The notes under the pieces were generated by a model. That model had not been told where the DNA came from, ran no database searches, and was given only the letters and a program-made list of their open reading frames with translations. A stretch of DNA of 64,000 nucleotides, taken from NCBI RefSeq assembly GCF_003853705.1, contig NZ_QTQI01000001.1, positions 310,001-374,000 of the forward strand, given 5' to 3'. Shown here in pieces: positions 46,586-55,115 of this stretch. The stretch's first letter is position 1, and every line of letters starts with the position of its first letter. The stretch is from Burkholderia sp. Bp8992. GTDB taxonomy: Bacteria; Pseudomonadota; Gammaproteobacteria; Burkholderiales; Burkholderiaceae. The translations under genes were made by a program, and so were the position numbers.

Positions 46586-46597
46586 TCTTATATAAGA
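46586..46597. promoter_or_regulatory. Palindrome TCTTATATAAGA upstream of acnB
   Basis: A perfect 12-bp dyad with an additional TCTTAT half-site seven bases to its left, centred about 52 bases upstream of the predicted acnB start. The sequence resembles GntR-type operators reported for TCA-cycle genes of beta-proteobacteria as I recall them. The rest of the 408-bp gap (46467-46874) shows no gene. Confidence 0.55.
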
Positions 46598-46874
46598 GTT
46601 GGCAGGCGAAGGACCGGGGGCCGTGGCCGCATGGCGGAAGCGGCCTTGTCTGGCGTGGCTCGATGGGCGGGTTGTCGGGGCGGGCTCAGGTTGCCGACGG
46701 CGCACATTTCTGCACATGCACGCAGGAAACGGTACACACGCGGCGCTTTCGCGCGTCTACGCTTCCTGCCACGCAGCTTGCGATCGGCGTTCGAAAACGC
46801 AGGGCGGGATTTGGCGCGTGCCCGTCGATTCGTCCCGTGCGGCTGCGGTCCTTCTTACTCGGGTGATCAGGAAC

Positions 46875-47639
46875 ATGCGATCCAGCGATTCGATTTTCGT
46901 GGTGATGGCGCTTGTCGCGTCGTCGGTCGTTCAGGCGGCGACCGCCGGCGACGAAGCGCGTCGCGAGGCCAGCCGGCCCGTCGCGCTGGTCTATCGCGGC
47001 CCCGCCGCGTGCGATGGCTGCCCCGAGGCGATCGCCGGCCGCCTGCGGGAATCGGACTACAAATTCCGGGTGATCTACGTCGGCCCCGCGGAAAAGCTCA
47101 GGATCACGCCCGCGGCGCTGGCCGGTGCCGCGCTCTATGTGCAGCCCGGCGGCGGCCAGGACATTGCTGGCGCGGCAGCCAGCATCGGCCGAAATGAAAT
47201 CCGGGCCGTGCGGCGATACGTAGCGAACGGCGGTCGATACCTCGGGCTCTGCATGGGCGCCTACCTGGCCGGCGGACAGGGGTTCGGGCTGGTCGCCGGC
47301 GATATCGACTCCGAGGTCGACCGGCCGGGTTCGACGCTTCACGGCATCGCCGACACGGTGACGCCGGTCGTCTGGCGCGGGAAAAAACGCTGGATCTACT
47401 ATCAGGACGGCGCGAGGCTCCCGGTCGCGCCGATCGGCTCCGGCGGGATCGTGCTGGCGATCTACCCGAACAAGGACATCGCGGCCGCCACCTACCGTTA
47501 CGGCAAAGGGCGCGTCGGCCTTGCCGGCCCGCATCCGGAGGCCGACGAAAGCTGGTATCGCCAGAATGGTCTCGAGAATCCGGACGGCGTAGTGCCGGAC
47601 ATGGCCTACGACCTGATCAACGCGACGATGAAGCCGTAG
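46875..47639 (+). CDS. Exported BPL-N / glutamine-amidotransferase-like protein
   Basis: 254 residues from the ATG at 46875. The signal peptide ends near residue 22 (VVQAATA). The core fits the biotin-protein-ligase N-terminal-like family, a class I glutamine amidotransferase fold: VALVYRGPAACDGCPEAIAG, LYVQPGGGQDI and the nucleophile-elbow-like GGRYLGLCMGAYLAGGQGFG with a Cys. The last part (KDIAAATYRYGKGRVGLAGP; HPEADESWY) carries the conserved HPE. Its substrate is unknown; export to the periplasm is predicted. Confidence 0.8.
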   Translation: MRSSDSIFVVMALVASSVVQAATAGDEARREASRPVALVYRGPAACDGCPEAIAGRLRESDYKFRVIYVGPAEKLRITPAALAGAALYVQPGGGQDIAGAAASIGRNEIRAVRRYVANGGRYLGLCMGAYLAGGQGFGLVAGDIDSEVDRPGSTLHGIADTVTPVVWRGKKRWIYYQDGARLPVAPIGSGGIVLAIYPNKDIAAATYRYGKGRVGLAGPHPEADESWYRQNGLENPDGVVPDMAYDLINATMKP

Positions 47640-47661
47640 CGAAGCGGCCGCTGCGTGCGGC

Positions 47662-48135
47662 TTATCGCCGTTTGGCGCGATACGCGTCGAGATTTTTCCG
47701 TGCCTGCGCGCGGATTGCGCGCTGCACGAAAGGCGTCCAGCCGAGCAGCGCGCCCTTCAGCCCGAGCGCCTGACGCGCCCAGCGCCACAGGTCGAAACTG
47801 TCGCGATGCTCGACGATGCGCCCGTCGCGAAACCGGAACCGCGCGTCGATCCGGTTGACCACCATGCGGCCTGTCGCGGTGAACCGGTAGTGCGCGATCC
47901 ACTCCGCGCGGCCGGCCTGCTCGTCGGCGGCGACTTCGCCGAACGTCAACGAGAAATCCTGCGCTCGCGCGACGAGCATGCGCCACATGTCGCGAGCGAG
48001 GTCGCCGCGCAGTTCGCCGAACGCGGGATCGCTGAAGACGATGTCGTCGGCATAGCAGGCAAGCATCGCGTCGACGTCGCGCTGCTGGAAGGCCGTGTAG
48101 AAACGCTGGATCAGTTCGGTGTTCGGATGGCTCAT
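47662..48135 (-). CDS. NTF2/SnoaL-like protein
   Basis: 157 residues. The start NTELIQRFYTAFQQRDVDAM and LACYADDIVFSDPAFGELRG are typical of the SnoaL-like cone fold, with the later strand block RMVVNRIDARFRFRDGRIVE and HRDSFDLWRWARQALGL. Such proteins bind or isomerise small hydrophobic molecules; many have no known reaction. It is a single gene converging with the BPL-N protein 22 bases away. Confidence 0.88.
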   Translation of the reverse strand: MSHPNTELIQRFYTAFQQRDVDAMLACYADDIVFSDPAFGELRGDLARDMWRMLVARAQDFSLTFGEVAADEQAGRAEWIAHYRFTATGRMVVNRIDARFRFRDGRIVEHRDSFDLWRWARQALGLKGALLGWTPFVQRAIRAQARKNLDAYRAKRR

Positions 48136-48365
48136 CTGTTGATTGGCTGTCGTTGTAGATGATGCGGAGTCTCGGCGTTCGGCCGGAGGCCGAAGGACGG
48201 GCAAGCCACTGTAGCGGAAATTCGACGCGCCGTGGCCGACGGGCGCGGCTGCGTGCGCCGGACGCTTTCCGGCGGTTCCGCGAACCGGTAGATTGGCGGA
48301 CAATCGCGCGCTGGAGGCCGGTCGAGCCACGATCCGGGCACGCGTTGACCGTCGAGAAGCCATTC

Positions 48366-49748
48366 ATGAAATTCCACGTAGAAGCGTCACTGCGGCGCAC
48401 GTTGTTGCCCGTGCTGCTGGCGCATGCATTCCCGGGCGTCGCGGCAGGGCTCGACTGCGCCCAGGCAACCAGCTCGACGGAACAGGCCGTCTGCGCGTCG
48501 AACGACCTGCATCTGGACGACGGCAGGCTGTCGGCCTTTTACCGGAAGCTGTCCGGTGCGTTGCCGCAGGATCAGCGCGCGGCGTTGCGCACCGCGCAGC
48601 TCGGCTGGCTGAAGACGCGCGATCTATGCGGCGCCGATCATGGCTGTCTCGAGCAGCGCTATCTCACGCGGATCGGCGACCTGCAATCGCAACTGGCCGC
48701 GGTGCTCGCCTATCGGCCCGACGCCGAAGACAAGGCTGCGCTCGCGGACTTGCGTTCGCTCGTCGATCAGGCTCGCCGAACGGATGCAGGCTCGCCGGTC
48801 GAGAGCGTGATCGAACGGCTGCGGATCAAGACGGCAGTCACGCGGTTTTCCAGCGCGTCCGACGATGGGCAGGGTGCCGCGTTTCCGACGGCCCGGCCCG
48901 ATGGCGTGACGGTCGACGAATGGAACGCGTTGAAGGCGTCGCACGTCGACGGCGACGGTACGGAGACGAGTGCGTCCTACACGCTGATCGATCTCGATGG
49001 CAACGGGCAGCGCGATCTGGTGATCGAATCGGCGGCGAACGGAACGGGGTTGTGGTCGTCGGTCGACGTCCTGCGCCGCAACGGCGGCAAGTTCGAGACG
49101 CCCGGCGAGTCGAACGAGGCGATCGACCGCAGCGTGTACACGCTGAATGGCCGCGGCGCAAATCAGGCGGCCGACTGGATTCGGCTGCGCGGGCGTGTCT
49201 ACGCGCTGTATCGCGACAGTCACTACGGTGTGGACGAGTTTTACCTGCTGCGGCCGTTTACCGTCGTCGACCAGGTGCCGATCCTGACCGTGCATTATCG
49301 CTACCGCCTGTCGGTGCCGATCGCGCAGCACAAGGAAGGCAAGGCTGCGCCGACGATGCTCGACGGCACACTGCATGCGGCGCTCGAACAGGCGCTGCAC
49401 GACGTGAGCGACAGCGCCGCGCGCGATGCCGGCGCCGCCCGGCCGCTGTGTCCGATTCCGCCGTCGGTGCAGGGCGATGACCGCGACGCGTATTCGAACT
49501 GTGGCCCCGGTCACTATGCGTACGAGATCGTCGGCGACATGCCGGTTCATGTCGGCGGCACGTGCTACATCGGCCGGTTGATCGACTGGTTCGGCCAGTA
49601 CGGCAAGGACGGCCTGGCGGCACGGCTGTCGATGCGTCTTCCCGCCAACGATACGGACCGCGAGCAGACGTTCAGCGTGACCGGCGTCCGGACCGTGACG
49701 TCCGTCGCGACGTCGATCGGGAAAATGACGGTCAACAGCGGGAATTGA
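48366..49748 (+). CDS. Exported protein with an LprI-like N-terminal domain
   Basis: 460 residues. The signal peptide ends near residue 27 (GVAAG). Residues about 28-115 match the LprI-type domain: LDCAQATSSTEQAVCASNDL, FYRKLSGALPQDQRAALRTA and QLGWLKTRDLCGADHGCLEQ with four spaced cysteines. The following 340 residues are unfamiliar (ASYTLIDLDGNGQRDLVIES, an FG-GAP/calcium-loop-like stretch). It is likely periplasmic; a link to lysozyme inhibition is only suggested by the domain. Confidence 0.72.
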   Translation: MKFHVEASLRRTLLPVLLAHAFPGVAAGLDCAQATSSTEQAVCASNDLHLDDGRLSAFYRKLSGALPQDQRAALRTAQLGWLKTRDLCGADHGCLEQRYLTRIGDLQSQLAAVLAYRPDAEDKAALADLRSLVDQARRTDAGSPVESVIERLRIKTAVTRFSSASDDGQGAAFPTARPDGVTVDEWNALKASHVDGDGTETSASYTLIDLDGNGQRDLVIESAANGTGLWSSVDVLRRNGGKFETPGESNEAIDRSVYTLNGRGANQAADWIRLRGRVYALYRDSHYGVDEFYLLRPFTVVDQVPILTVHYRYRLSVPIAQHKEGKAAPTMLDGTLHAALEQALHDVSDSAARDAGAARPLCPIPPSVQGDDRDAYSNCGPGHYAYEIVGDMPVHVGGTCYIGRLIDWFGQYGKDGLAARLSMRLPANDTDREQTFSVTGVRTVTSVATSIGKMTVNSGN

Positions 49749-49813
49749 AGCGCACGCATGCGGCTGCGCTCGGCCGCATCGACTTGAACGCGGCCGGCAC
49801 GCCACCGGATGCG

Positions 49814-50062
49814 TCACCGGTTCGCCAGCGCGACGTCCTGGTTGCCGCGTCCGGTCACCAGGCAGCCCGACATGAAGGCCTCGCTCTGGCTACCGGCGGC
49901 CGCGTCGCCGAAGCCGCGGCCGAGCGCATCGGCCCTGACCTGCGCGGCGCCTTGCTCGCATGCGAGCGGGCTGGCGTCGCGACCCTGTGCATGCAGGATC
50001 GCGCGATCGCCGATGAGATAGGCCAGCAGCGCGAAAACAGCGATATGTACGGCTCGTCTCAT
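49814..50062 (-). CDS. Small exported protein with two cysteines
   Basis: 82 residues with a strong GAGGAG before the ATG at 50062. A signal peptide covers about 1-27 (AVHIAVFALLAYLIGDRAIL, then HAQ). The mature peptide of about 56 residues holds two Cys (PLACEQGAAQVRADALGRGF; EAFMSGCLVTGRG), probably forming a disulfide. No family is known to me. It has no operon partner. Confidence 0.65.
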   Translation of the reverse strand: MRRAVHIAVFALLAYLIGDRAILHAQGRDASPLACEQGAAQVRADALGRGFGDAAAGSQSEAFMSGCLVTGRGNQDVALANR

Positions 50063-50375
50063 GATTCGTCTCCTCGTCGCTCAAGCGTAACGCGGACACG
50101 TTCGACGAAGCACTTGGGGCTTCCCCCGGTAAACGTCTGCTGAAAGCGGTGGCGGGGCGCTGGAACCCGACCCGATTATTTGCCGGAACCCGGCACGACG
50201 GCGATGCGCGCGAGTTTGACGAATGTCAGGGTCCGGGCGGGAGCGAACGGTCGCGCGACCGCTCGAGGCGATAGCATGAATGCATGATTTGACGGAACGC
50301 GATGGCGGATGAACGCATCGGCTCCGGCAAGCAGGTCCGCGATGAATATCGCTGTCGAAATAGTGAGGAATCCAA
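50063..50375. other. 313-bp intergenic region with short dyads
   Basis: It holds no gene that I can support. A perfect hairpin TGCCGG-AAC-CCGGCA lies at 50181-50195 and a loop-free 14-bp palindrome CGGTCGCGCGACCG at 50248-50261. It must contain the promoters of the divergent small genes on either side. Confidence 0.4.
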
Positions 50376-50486
50376 ATGTTGAACGTCTCTTCCGTGCTGA
50401 TCAGTCTCGCTCCGCTGTGGGCCATCCTGCTGGTGGCGTCGTCGGCGGCCGCCTATTTCGTGTTCTGGCGCAAGGTCATCGACTGA
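50376..50486 (+). CDS. 36-residue single-pass membrane protein
   Basis: The ATG at 50376 follows GAGGA at good spacing. The peptide starts MLNVSSVLISLAPLWAILLV, continues hydrophobic to about residue 28, and ends with WRKVID, giving one transmembrane helix with a positively charged end. This is the usual look of a bacterial small membrane protein that modulates a larger partner. The partner is unknown. It lies in front of a leftward universal stress protein gene. Confidence 0.55.
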   Translation: MLNVSSVLISLAPLWAILLVASSAAAYFVFWRKVID

Positions 50487-50538
50487 GTGCAGCGCGCCAC
50501 GCGTGCGCATCGTGCGCATGCACGGCGTGCGATGTCCG

Positions 50539-50973
50539 TCATTGCACCGCCGTCACCGGCACATTCGAAATCCGCACCAGCCGGCCCATCACGCTGCGGC
50601 GAAACACCGACATCAGCGCATGCAGCGGATCCTGGCGCGGCGCGACCACCACGATCTCGTCGCACCCGGTCTCGGCCGCGACGGATGCGATCGTATCGGC
50701 CACCGGCCCGACCTTCATCACGACGGTGTATTTCACGCCGGCCTCTCGCAAAATCCGCTCGGCCATGGCCAGATCGTCGGCCGCGAACTTCTCCTCGATC
50801 GAGCGCAGTCGCGACAGCGGGTGGTAGGCTTCGAGCCGCGTCGATTCGAGCGGCGCCTGGACGTTGATCAGCACCACCTCCGACGCGCAGCGCTCGCGAT
50901 ACAGGAATGTCGCGTGGCGAACGGCCTGAAGCGAGCGCGGCGAGTGGCCGACCGGAACCAGCAGCTTGAGCAT
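50539..50973 (-). CDS. Universal stress protein (UspA family)
   Basis: 144 residues, one Usp domain. The first strand and loop read KLLVPVGHSPRSLQAVRHAT, the middle VVLINVQAPL, and the end TGCDEIVVVAPRQDPLHALM and GRLVRISNVPVTAV. The usual G-x2-G-x9-G nucleotide loop is altered (no clear Gly pair), so ATP binding is doubtful. It is expressed away from the amidase gene, sharing a 370-bp divergent region with it. Confidence 0.88.
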   Translation of the reverse strand: MLKLLVPVGHSPRSLQAVRHATFLYRERCASEVVLINVQAPLESTRLEAYHPLSRLRSIEEKFAADDLAMAERILREAGVKYTVVMKVGPVADTIASVAAETGCDEIVVVAPRQDPLHALMSVFRRSVMGRLVRISNVPVTAVQ

Positions 50974-51343
50974 GGACGATGTCCTGGGAACGAGATGCTT
51001 CCAGCGTAGCGCGCGGCCGGTGCGGGCAACCTAAAGAGATCGGGCGGTCGCGTAAAAATGTCGTTAACGTGCGCCGCCGCGTGACGCGCCTATTAGAAAT
51101 ATAAGAAATTTAAGTTTATGCGCATAAACGATTTCATCGGCCGGGACGGTGCGAGCGGCCCGGTACGCGTCGCCGCGATTCAGTCGGATCCGCAATGAAT
51201 CGCGACGGAAAATATCGGAGGTCGCCGATCCGGCGTCGCGTAGAGTAGAGCATCGGCCGCGGCGCGGCCTCTTCCGGCGGGTTCGGGAGCGACTGCAGCC
51301 GCCACGCGGCCCGCCATTCCATTTCGAATCCAGGAGACCCCGC
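50974..51343. other. 370-bp divergent regulatory region
   Basis: No gene is seen. The centre at about 51085-51130 is strikingly AT-rich for this genome and holds the palindrome described separately. It should contain the start sites for the leftward stress protein and the rightward amidase. Confidence 0.45.
51114..51129. promoter_or_regulatory. Perfect 16-bp palindrome GTTTATGCGCATAAAC
   Basis: The dyad has no spacer and lies in the AT-rich centre of the gap between the stress protein and the amidase, about 215 bases before the amidase ATG. Its form suits a dimeric repressor such as a GntR or TetR protein. No such regulator gene adjoins it. Confidence 0.55.
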
Positions 51344-52828
51344 ATGCCGCACGGCGCCCCGCAGCTTCTCGCTCCCGCTTCCATCTCCGTCGATCCGATC
51401 GTGCGCCTGTCGGCAGGCGAGCTTGCCGGCGCGATCCGCAGCAAGACGGTTTCGTGCGTCGAGACGATGCGTGCGTACCTCGATCACGTCGAGCGCGTGA
51501 ACGGCGCAATCAACGCGATCGTCGCACTGCGCGACCGTGACGCGCTGCTGGCCGAAGCCGCGGAAAAGGACGCCGCACTGGCGCGTGGCGAGTATCACGG
51601 CTGGATGCACGGGATGCCGCAGGCGCCGAAGGATCTGGCGATGACGAAGGGGCTGCGGACGACCTACGGCTCGCCGATCTTCCGCGAGAACGTGCCGCAG
51701 GCCGATTCCGTCGGCGTCGCGCGGATGCGCGCGGCCGGCGCGATCTTCATCGGCAAGACCAATACGCCCGAATTCGGGCTCGGCTCGCACACGTTCAACG
51801 AGGTCCATGGCGCAACGCGCAACCCGTACGACCTGACGAAGAGTGCGGGCGGCAGCAGCGGCGGCACGGCGGCGGCGCTCGCCGCGCGGATGCTGCCGGT
51901 CGCGGATGGCAGCGATTTCGGCGGCTCGCTGCGCAACCCGGCCGCGTTCTGCAACATCTACGGCTTCCGTCCGTCGCAGGGCCGCGTGCCGCGCTGGCCG
52001 GGCGTCGACGTGTTCATGCAGCAGCTCGGCATCGAAGGGCCGATGGGCCGCACCGTCGGCGACGTCGCGCAGCTGCTCGCGATCCAGGCCGGCTACGACG
52101 CGAACGATCCGCTGTCGCTCGCGGAAGATCCGGCCGTGTTCGCGCAGCCGCTCGACGCGGACCTGCGCGGCAAGCGCATCGCGTGGGTCGGCGACTGGAA
52201 CGGCTATCTCGCGACCGAGGCCGGCGTGCTTTCGCAGTGCGAGGCGGGGCTCGCGACGCTGCGCGAGATCGGCTGCGACGTCGATGCCGCGTTGCCGGCG
52301 TTCGCGCCCGACCGGATCTGGCGCCTGTGGCTCACGCACCGGCACCTGCTGTCGGGCGGCGGGCTGCTCGCGCACTATCGCGACCCGGCGCGGCGCGCGC
52401 TGCTGAAGCCCGAGGCGATCTACGAAGTCGAAGGGCTGCTCGCGATGCAGGGTGCGGCGGTGTTCGACGCGAGCGTCGAGCGAACCGCGTGGCATCAGGC
52501 CGTGCTGAGCTTCTTCGACCGCTACGACTTCATCGCGGCGCCGACCGCGCAGGTGTTCCCGTTCGACGTCGACCAGCGCTGGCCGAAGGAGATCGCGGGC
52601 CGCACGATGGACACTTACCACCGCTGGATGGAAACGGTCGTGCCGTGGACGCTGGCCGGCTGCCCGGTGATCAACGTGCCGGTCGGCTTCAACGATGCGG
52701 GGCTGCCGATGGGCATGCAGCTGATCGGGCGCCCGCGTGCCGATCTCGCGGTGCTGCAACTTGCGCGCGGCTACGAGCAGGCGGCCGACTGGGTCAACCA
52801 GCGGTTGCCGGCGTGGATGGCCGCATAA
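51344..52828 (+). CDS. Amidase-signature hydrolase
   Basis: 494 residues from the ATG at 51344 with CAGGAG seven bases upstream. The Ser-cisSer-Lys triad is visible: Lys in APKDLAMTKGLRTTYGS, the cis-Ser in KSAGGSSGGTAAALAARMLP and the nucleophile Ser in ADGSDFGGSLRNPAAFCNIY. Length and C-terminus (PMGMQLIGRPRADLAVLQLA) fit the family. It hydrolyses a carboxamide; the substrate cannot be predicted. A terminator follows. Confidence 0.92.
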   Translation: MPHGAPQLLAPASISVDPIVRLSAGELAGAIRSKTVSCVETMRAYLDHVERVNGAINAIVALRDRDALLAEAAEKDAALARGEYHGWMHGMPQAPKDLAMTKGLRTTYGSPIFRENVPQADSVGVARMRAAGAIFIGKTNTPEFGLGSHTFNEVHGATRNPYDLTKSAGGSSGGTAAALAARMLPVADGSDFGGSLRNPAAFCNIYGFRPSQGRVPRWPGVDVFMQQLGIEGPMGRTVGDVAQLLAIQAGYDANDPLSLAEDPAVFAQPLDADLRGKRIAWVGDWNGYLATEAGVLSQCEAGLATLREIGCDVDAALPAFAPDRIWRLWLTHRHLLSGGGLLAHYRDPARRALLKPEAIYEVEGLLAMQGAAVFDASVERTAWHQAVLSFFDRYDFIAAPTAQVFPFDVDQRWPKEIAGRTMDTYHRWMETVVPWTLAGCPVINVPVGFNDAGLPMGMQLIGRPRADLAVLQLARGYEQAADWVNQRLPAWMAA

Positions 52829-53177
52829 CGTCGCGGCCAGGCTGGCCAACGAGCCGGTAGCAGGGCGATGAAACGGGCGGCGGCGAGTCGCCCGTTTTGT
52901 CTGGCGCGGCGAACGCGACGCGTGGCGGCGCTGCGTTTTGCTGCACTGCATGCAAAGGCCCCACTCAGCCTGCATTGACGCAACCGGAGAACGAATGCCG
53001 ATACCCGCGTGACATCGCACGGCAAACGTGGACGAATCCACGTGACGACGCCTGCCGGTCGCGGAATTGCAAGCGGCCGCACGCCGTGATTTCGTTTCGA
53101 TGTGTTTCAGTCGTTGCGGCATCGCGCGACGCGCTTCGACAATATCGGCCTCAATCATTCGGGCACGAGGAAAGCAC
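52829..53177. other. 349-bp intergenic region
   Basis: Apart from the amidase terminator at 52871-52899 I see no gene here. The right part is the leader of the exported protein at 53178, with GAGGAAAG as its ribosome binding site. Confidence 0.45.
52871..52899 (+). terminator. Intrinsic terminator after the amidase gene
   Basis: Arms AAACGGGCG (52871-52879) and CGCCCGTTT (52889-52897) pair perfectly around a nine-base loop and are followed by T-rich sequence. Confidence 0.75.
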
Positions 53178-53870
53178 ATGAAGCACATTCGCGCGACGGG
53201 CCGTCACCTGGCCTCGGCAGGCATCGCGTTCGGCATCCTGATCAGTCACGCCGCGCACGCGCAGCTCGACTTGCAGTCGCTGGGCGCGTCGCTGCTCGGC
53301 GGCGGTCAGCAACAGCAGGCGGCGCCCGCGCAGGGCGGCGGTGTCGCGCAGTTGCTGCAGGCCTATGTCGGCGCGAACCGGCAGGTGCTGACCGGCCAGT
53401 CGTCGCTCGCGTCCGCGATGGGGCTGACCGGGGCGGCGGGGCAGGCGCAGCAGGCCGCGAGCCAGCTGTCCGGCGGCGATGCGCTGACGCCGGCCACGCT
53501 GTCGCAGATGGGCGGCGCGCAGCAGTCGGTGTCGCAGGCGCTCGGCCAGGCGTTCGCGAGCGGCGGTGCAACGCACGGTCCGATCGACAAGCAGGCGTTC
53601 AGCAACGGCCTCGCATCGCTCGGGCAAGGCCTCACGCAGTATTCGCAGCTGCAGTCGGGGCTCGGCAATCTCGGTTCGACGAGCGCGGCGTCGCTGCTGC
53701 AATCGGGCCTGAATCCGCAGAACATGCAGGCCGCTTCGTATATCGCGCAAAGCGCGCCGGGCCAGCTGCAGTCGCTCGCGGCGACGCTCAGCCAGGCCGT
53801 GCAGTTCGCGACGAGCCAGGGCATTTCGGTGCCGTCGGTCGCATCGTCCGCGCTGAAGCTGCTGCCGTAG
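53178..53870 (+). CDS. Exported low-complexity Gln/Ala/Ser/Gly-rich protein
   Basis: 230 residues. The signal peptide ends near residue 29 (SHAAHAQ). The mature protein is almost entirely built of Gln, Ala, Ser, Gly and Leu (GGGQQQQAAPAQGGG; QQAASQLSGGDALTPATLSQ; QALGQAFASGGATHGPIDKQ), without cysteine or tryptophan, and is probably helical or disordered. No family is known to me. It stands alone between terminator-bounded genes. Confidence 0.7.
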   Translation: MKHIRATGRHLASAGIAFGILISHAAHAQLDLQSLGASLLGGGQQQQAAPAQGGGVAQLLQAYVGANRQVLTGQSSLASAMGLTGAAGQAQQAASQLSGGDALTPATLSQMGGAQQSVSQALGQAFASGGATHGPIDKQAFSNGLASLGQGLTQYSQLQSGLGNLGSTSAASLLQSGLNPQNMQAASYIAQSAPGQLQSLAATLSQAVQFATSQGISVPSVASSALKLLP

Positions 53871-53993
53871 CGTCGTGCGGGCGTACGCGCGATGCGGTGC
53901 CGGCATCGCGCGCGGCGATGGACAATCGCCCCGCGCAACATGGGGATTTCGCGTGATGCTATCGTGGCGAGTCCCTTTTATCGGTGCAGGTTC

Positions 53994-54830
53994 ATGACTG
54001 ACTCGTTCGACCTCTCGCGCTATTTCTCCCGCATCGGCTACGACGGCCCGGCCAAGCCGACGCTCGACGTGCTGCGCCGGTTGCATCTGCTGCATCCGCA
54101 GGCGATCCCGTTCGAAAACCTCAATCCGTTGACCGGCGCGCACGTCGCGCTCGACCTGCCGGCGCTTGTCGACAAGGTGATCGAGCGCCGCCGCGGCGGC
54201 TACTGCTTCGAACTCAACAAGCTGTTCTACACCGCGCTCACGACGATCGGCTTTCGCGTGACGCCGATGATCGCGCGCGTGCTCTGGATGCGGCCGCCGG
54301 AACTGCCGGCCGCGCCGCATACGCACATGCTGCTGCGCATCGATCTCGACGGCGTGGCGTGGCTCGCGGACATCGGTTTCGGCAGCGCGACGCTGACGGC
54401 GCCGCTGCGTTTCGTGCCGGACGAGCGGCAACTGACGCCGCACGGTGCATTCCGCGTCGTCGCCGCGCCGGTCGGCGGCGAATTCGACATGCAGTTCGAG
54501 ACGCCGGACGGCTGGCAGACCACCTACCGCTTCCAGCCGAAGCAGGTCGAATGGATCGATTACGATGTCGCGAACTGGTTCACGTCGACCTATCCCGACT
54601 CGATCTTCCTGCATGACCTGATCGCGTGCCGCGTGCTGCCGGACGGCCGCGCCGCGCTGCGCAACACCACGCTGACGCTGCGCGACGCGGCGGGCGCGGG
54701 GCGCTCCGTCACGTTCGACAGCGCGGCCGAGTGGGGCGCGTGCCTGCGCGACACGATCGGCGTCAATACGGACGGTTTCGATCTCGACGCGCTGTTTGCG
54801 CGGCTCGCGGCGCGCGCCGCCGCGCAATAG
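53994..54830 (+). CDS. nat: Arylamine N-acetyltransferase
   Basis: 278 residues. The Cys-His-Asp triad is visible: Cys in RRGGYCFELN, His in PHTHMLLRIDLDG and Asp in VAWLADIGFGSATLTAPL. The N-terminal part has IPFENLNPLTGAHVALDLPA. It transfers acetyl from acetyl-CoA to arylamines, hydrazines or aromatic amino compounds. It is monocistronic and unrelated in position to the aromatic operon. Confidence 0.93.
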   Translation: MTDSFDLSRYFSRIGYDGPAKPTLDVLRRLHLLHPQAIPFENLNPLTGAHVALDLPALVDKVIERRRGGYCFELNKLFYTALTTIGFRVTPMIARVLWMRPPELPAAPHTHMLLRIDLDGVAWLADIGFGSATLTAPLRFVPDERQLTPHGAFRVVAAPVGGEFDMQFETPDGWQTTYRFQPKQVEWIDYDVANWFTSTYPDSIFLHDLIACRVLPDGRAALRNTTLTLRDAAGAGRSVTFDSAAEWGACLRDTIGVNTDGFDLDALFARLAARAAAQ

Positions 54831-54846
54831 CGCGAACGCGCGGCAG

Positions 54847-54866
54847 GCGGCCCGCACGCGGGCCGC
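54847..54866. terminator. GC hairpin after the acetyltransferase gene
   Basis: Arms GCGGCCCG and CGGGCCGC flank a CACG loop 16 bases after the stop. The T run is weak, so the terminator assignment is moderate. Confidence 0.45.
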
Positions 54867-54902
54867 ACCCGTTTCCCGGCATTCATCCCGCCGCCCCCGC
54901 GA

Positions 54903-54934
54903 TTGACTTTTGCTAGATTGCTAGCATACTAGCC
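54903..54934 (+). promoter_or_regulatory. Promoter with three 8-bp operator repeats for the RHH operon
   Basis: TTGACT (54903-54908) and CATACT (54925-54930) form a -35/-10 pair spaced 16 bases. Overlapping them are three tandem 8-bp units TGCTAGAT, TGCTAGCA and TACTAGCC (54911-54934) with CTAG in the same place each time; the first two also form the dyad TGCTAG-ATTG-CTAGCA. MetJ-like ribbon-helix-helix repressors bind tandem 8-bp boxes, so the RHH protein encoded next very likely represses its own operon. Confidence 0.72.
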
Positions 54935-54937
54935 ATC

Positions 54938-55114
54938 ATGACCGACGAAGAAGTGAAGCAATTCAACGTGTACCTGCCGCTCGGACTGATCCGGCAGGTC
55001 AAGCATCGCGCCATCGAGACGGAGCAATCGCTGTCCGCGCTGGTGGCCGATGCGCTACGCGCGTACCTGGCCGCGCCGTCGCCAGGTGCGGAACCGTCCA
55101 CCAAGGAGAAATGA
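54938..55114 (+). CDS. Ribbon-helix-helix (CopG-like) DNA-binding protein
   Basis: 58 residues. The strand [18 protein letters not shown] and the helices [20 protein letters not shown] fit the ribbon-helix-helix fold (strand, helix, turn, helix). The predicted transcription start lies only about a base upstream of the ATG, so the mRNA may be leaderless. The following VOC gene begins one base after the stop. It resembles an antitoxin-type repressor, but no toxin is present; it probably regulates the VOC-methyltransferase pair. Confidence 0.8.
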   Translation: MTDEEVKQFNVYLPLGLIRQVKHRAIETEQSLSALVADALRAYLAAPSPGAEPSTKEK

Positions 55115-55115
55115 C

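Noticed and set aside
50226-50519. 97-codon minus-strand frame over the 36-residue gene
   Set aside because: Polar His/Arg-rich sequence without a ribosome binding site; the plus-strand small membrane protein is better supported.
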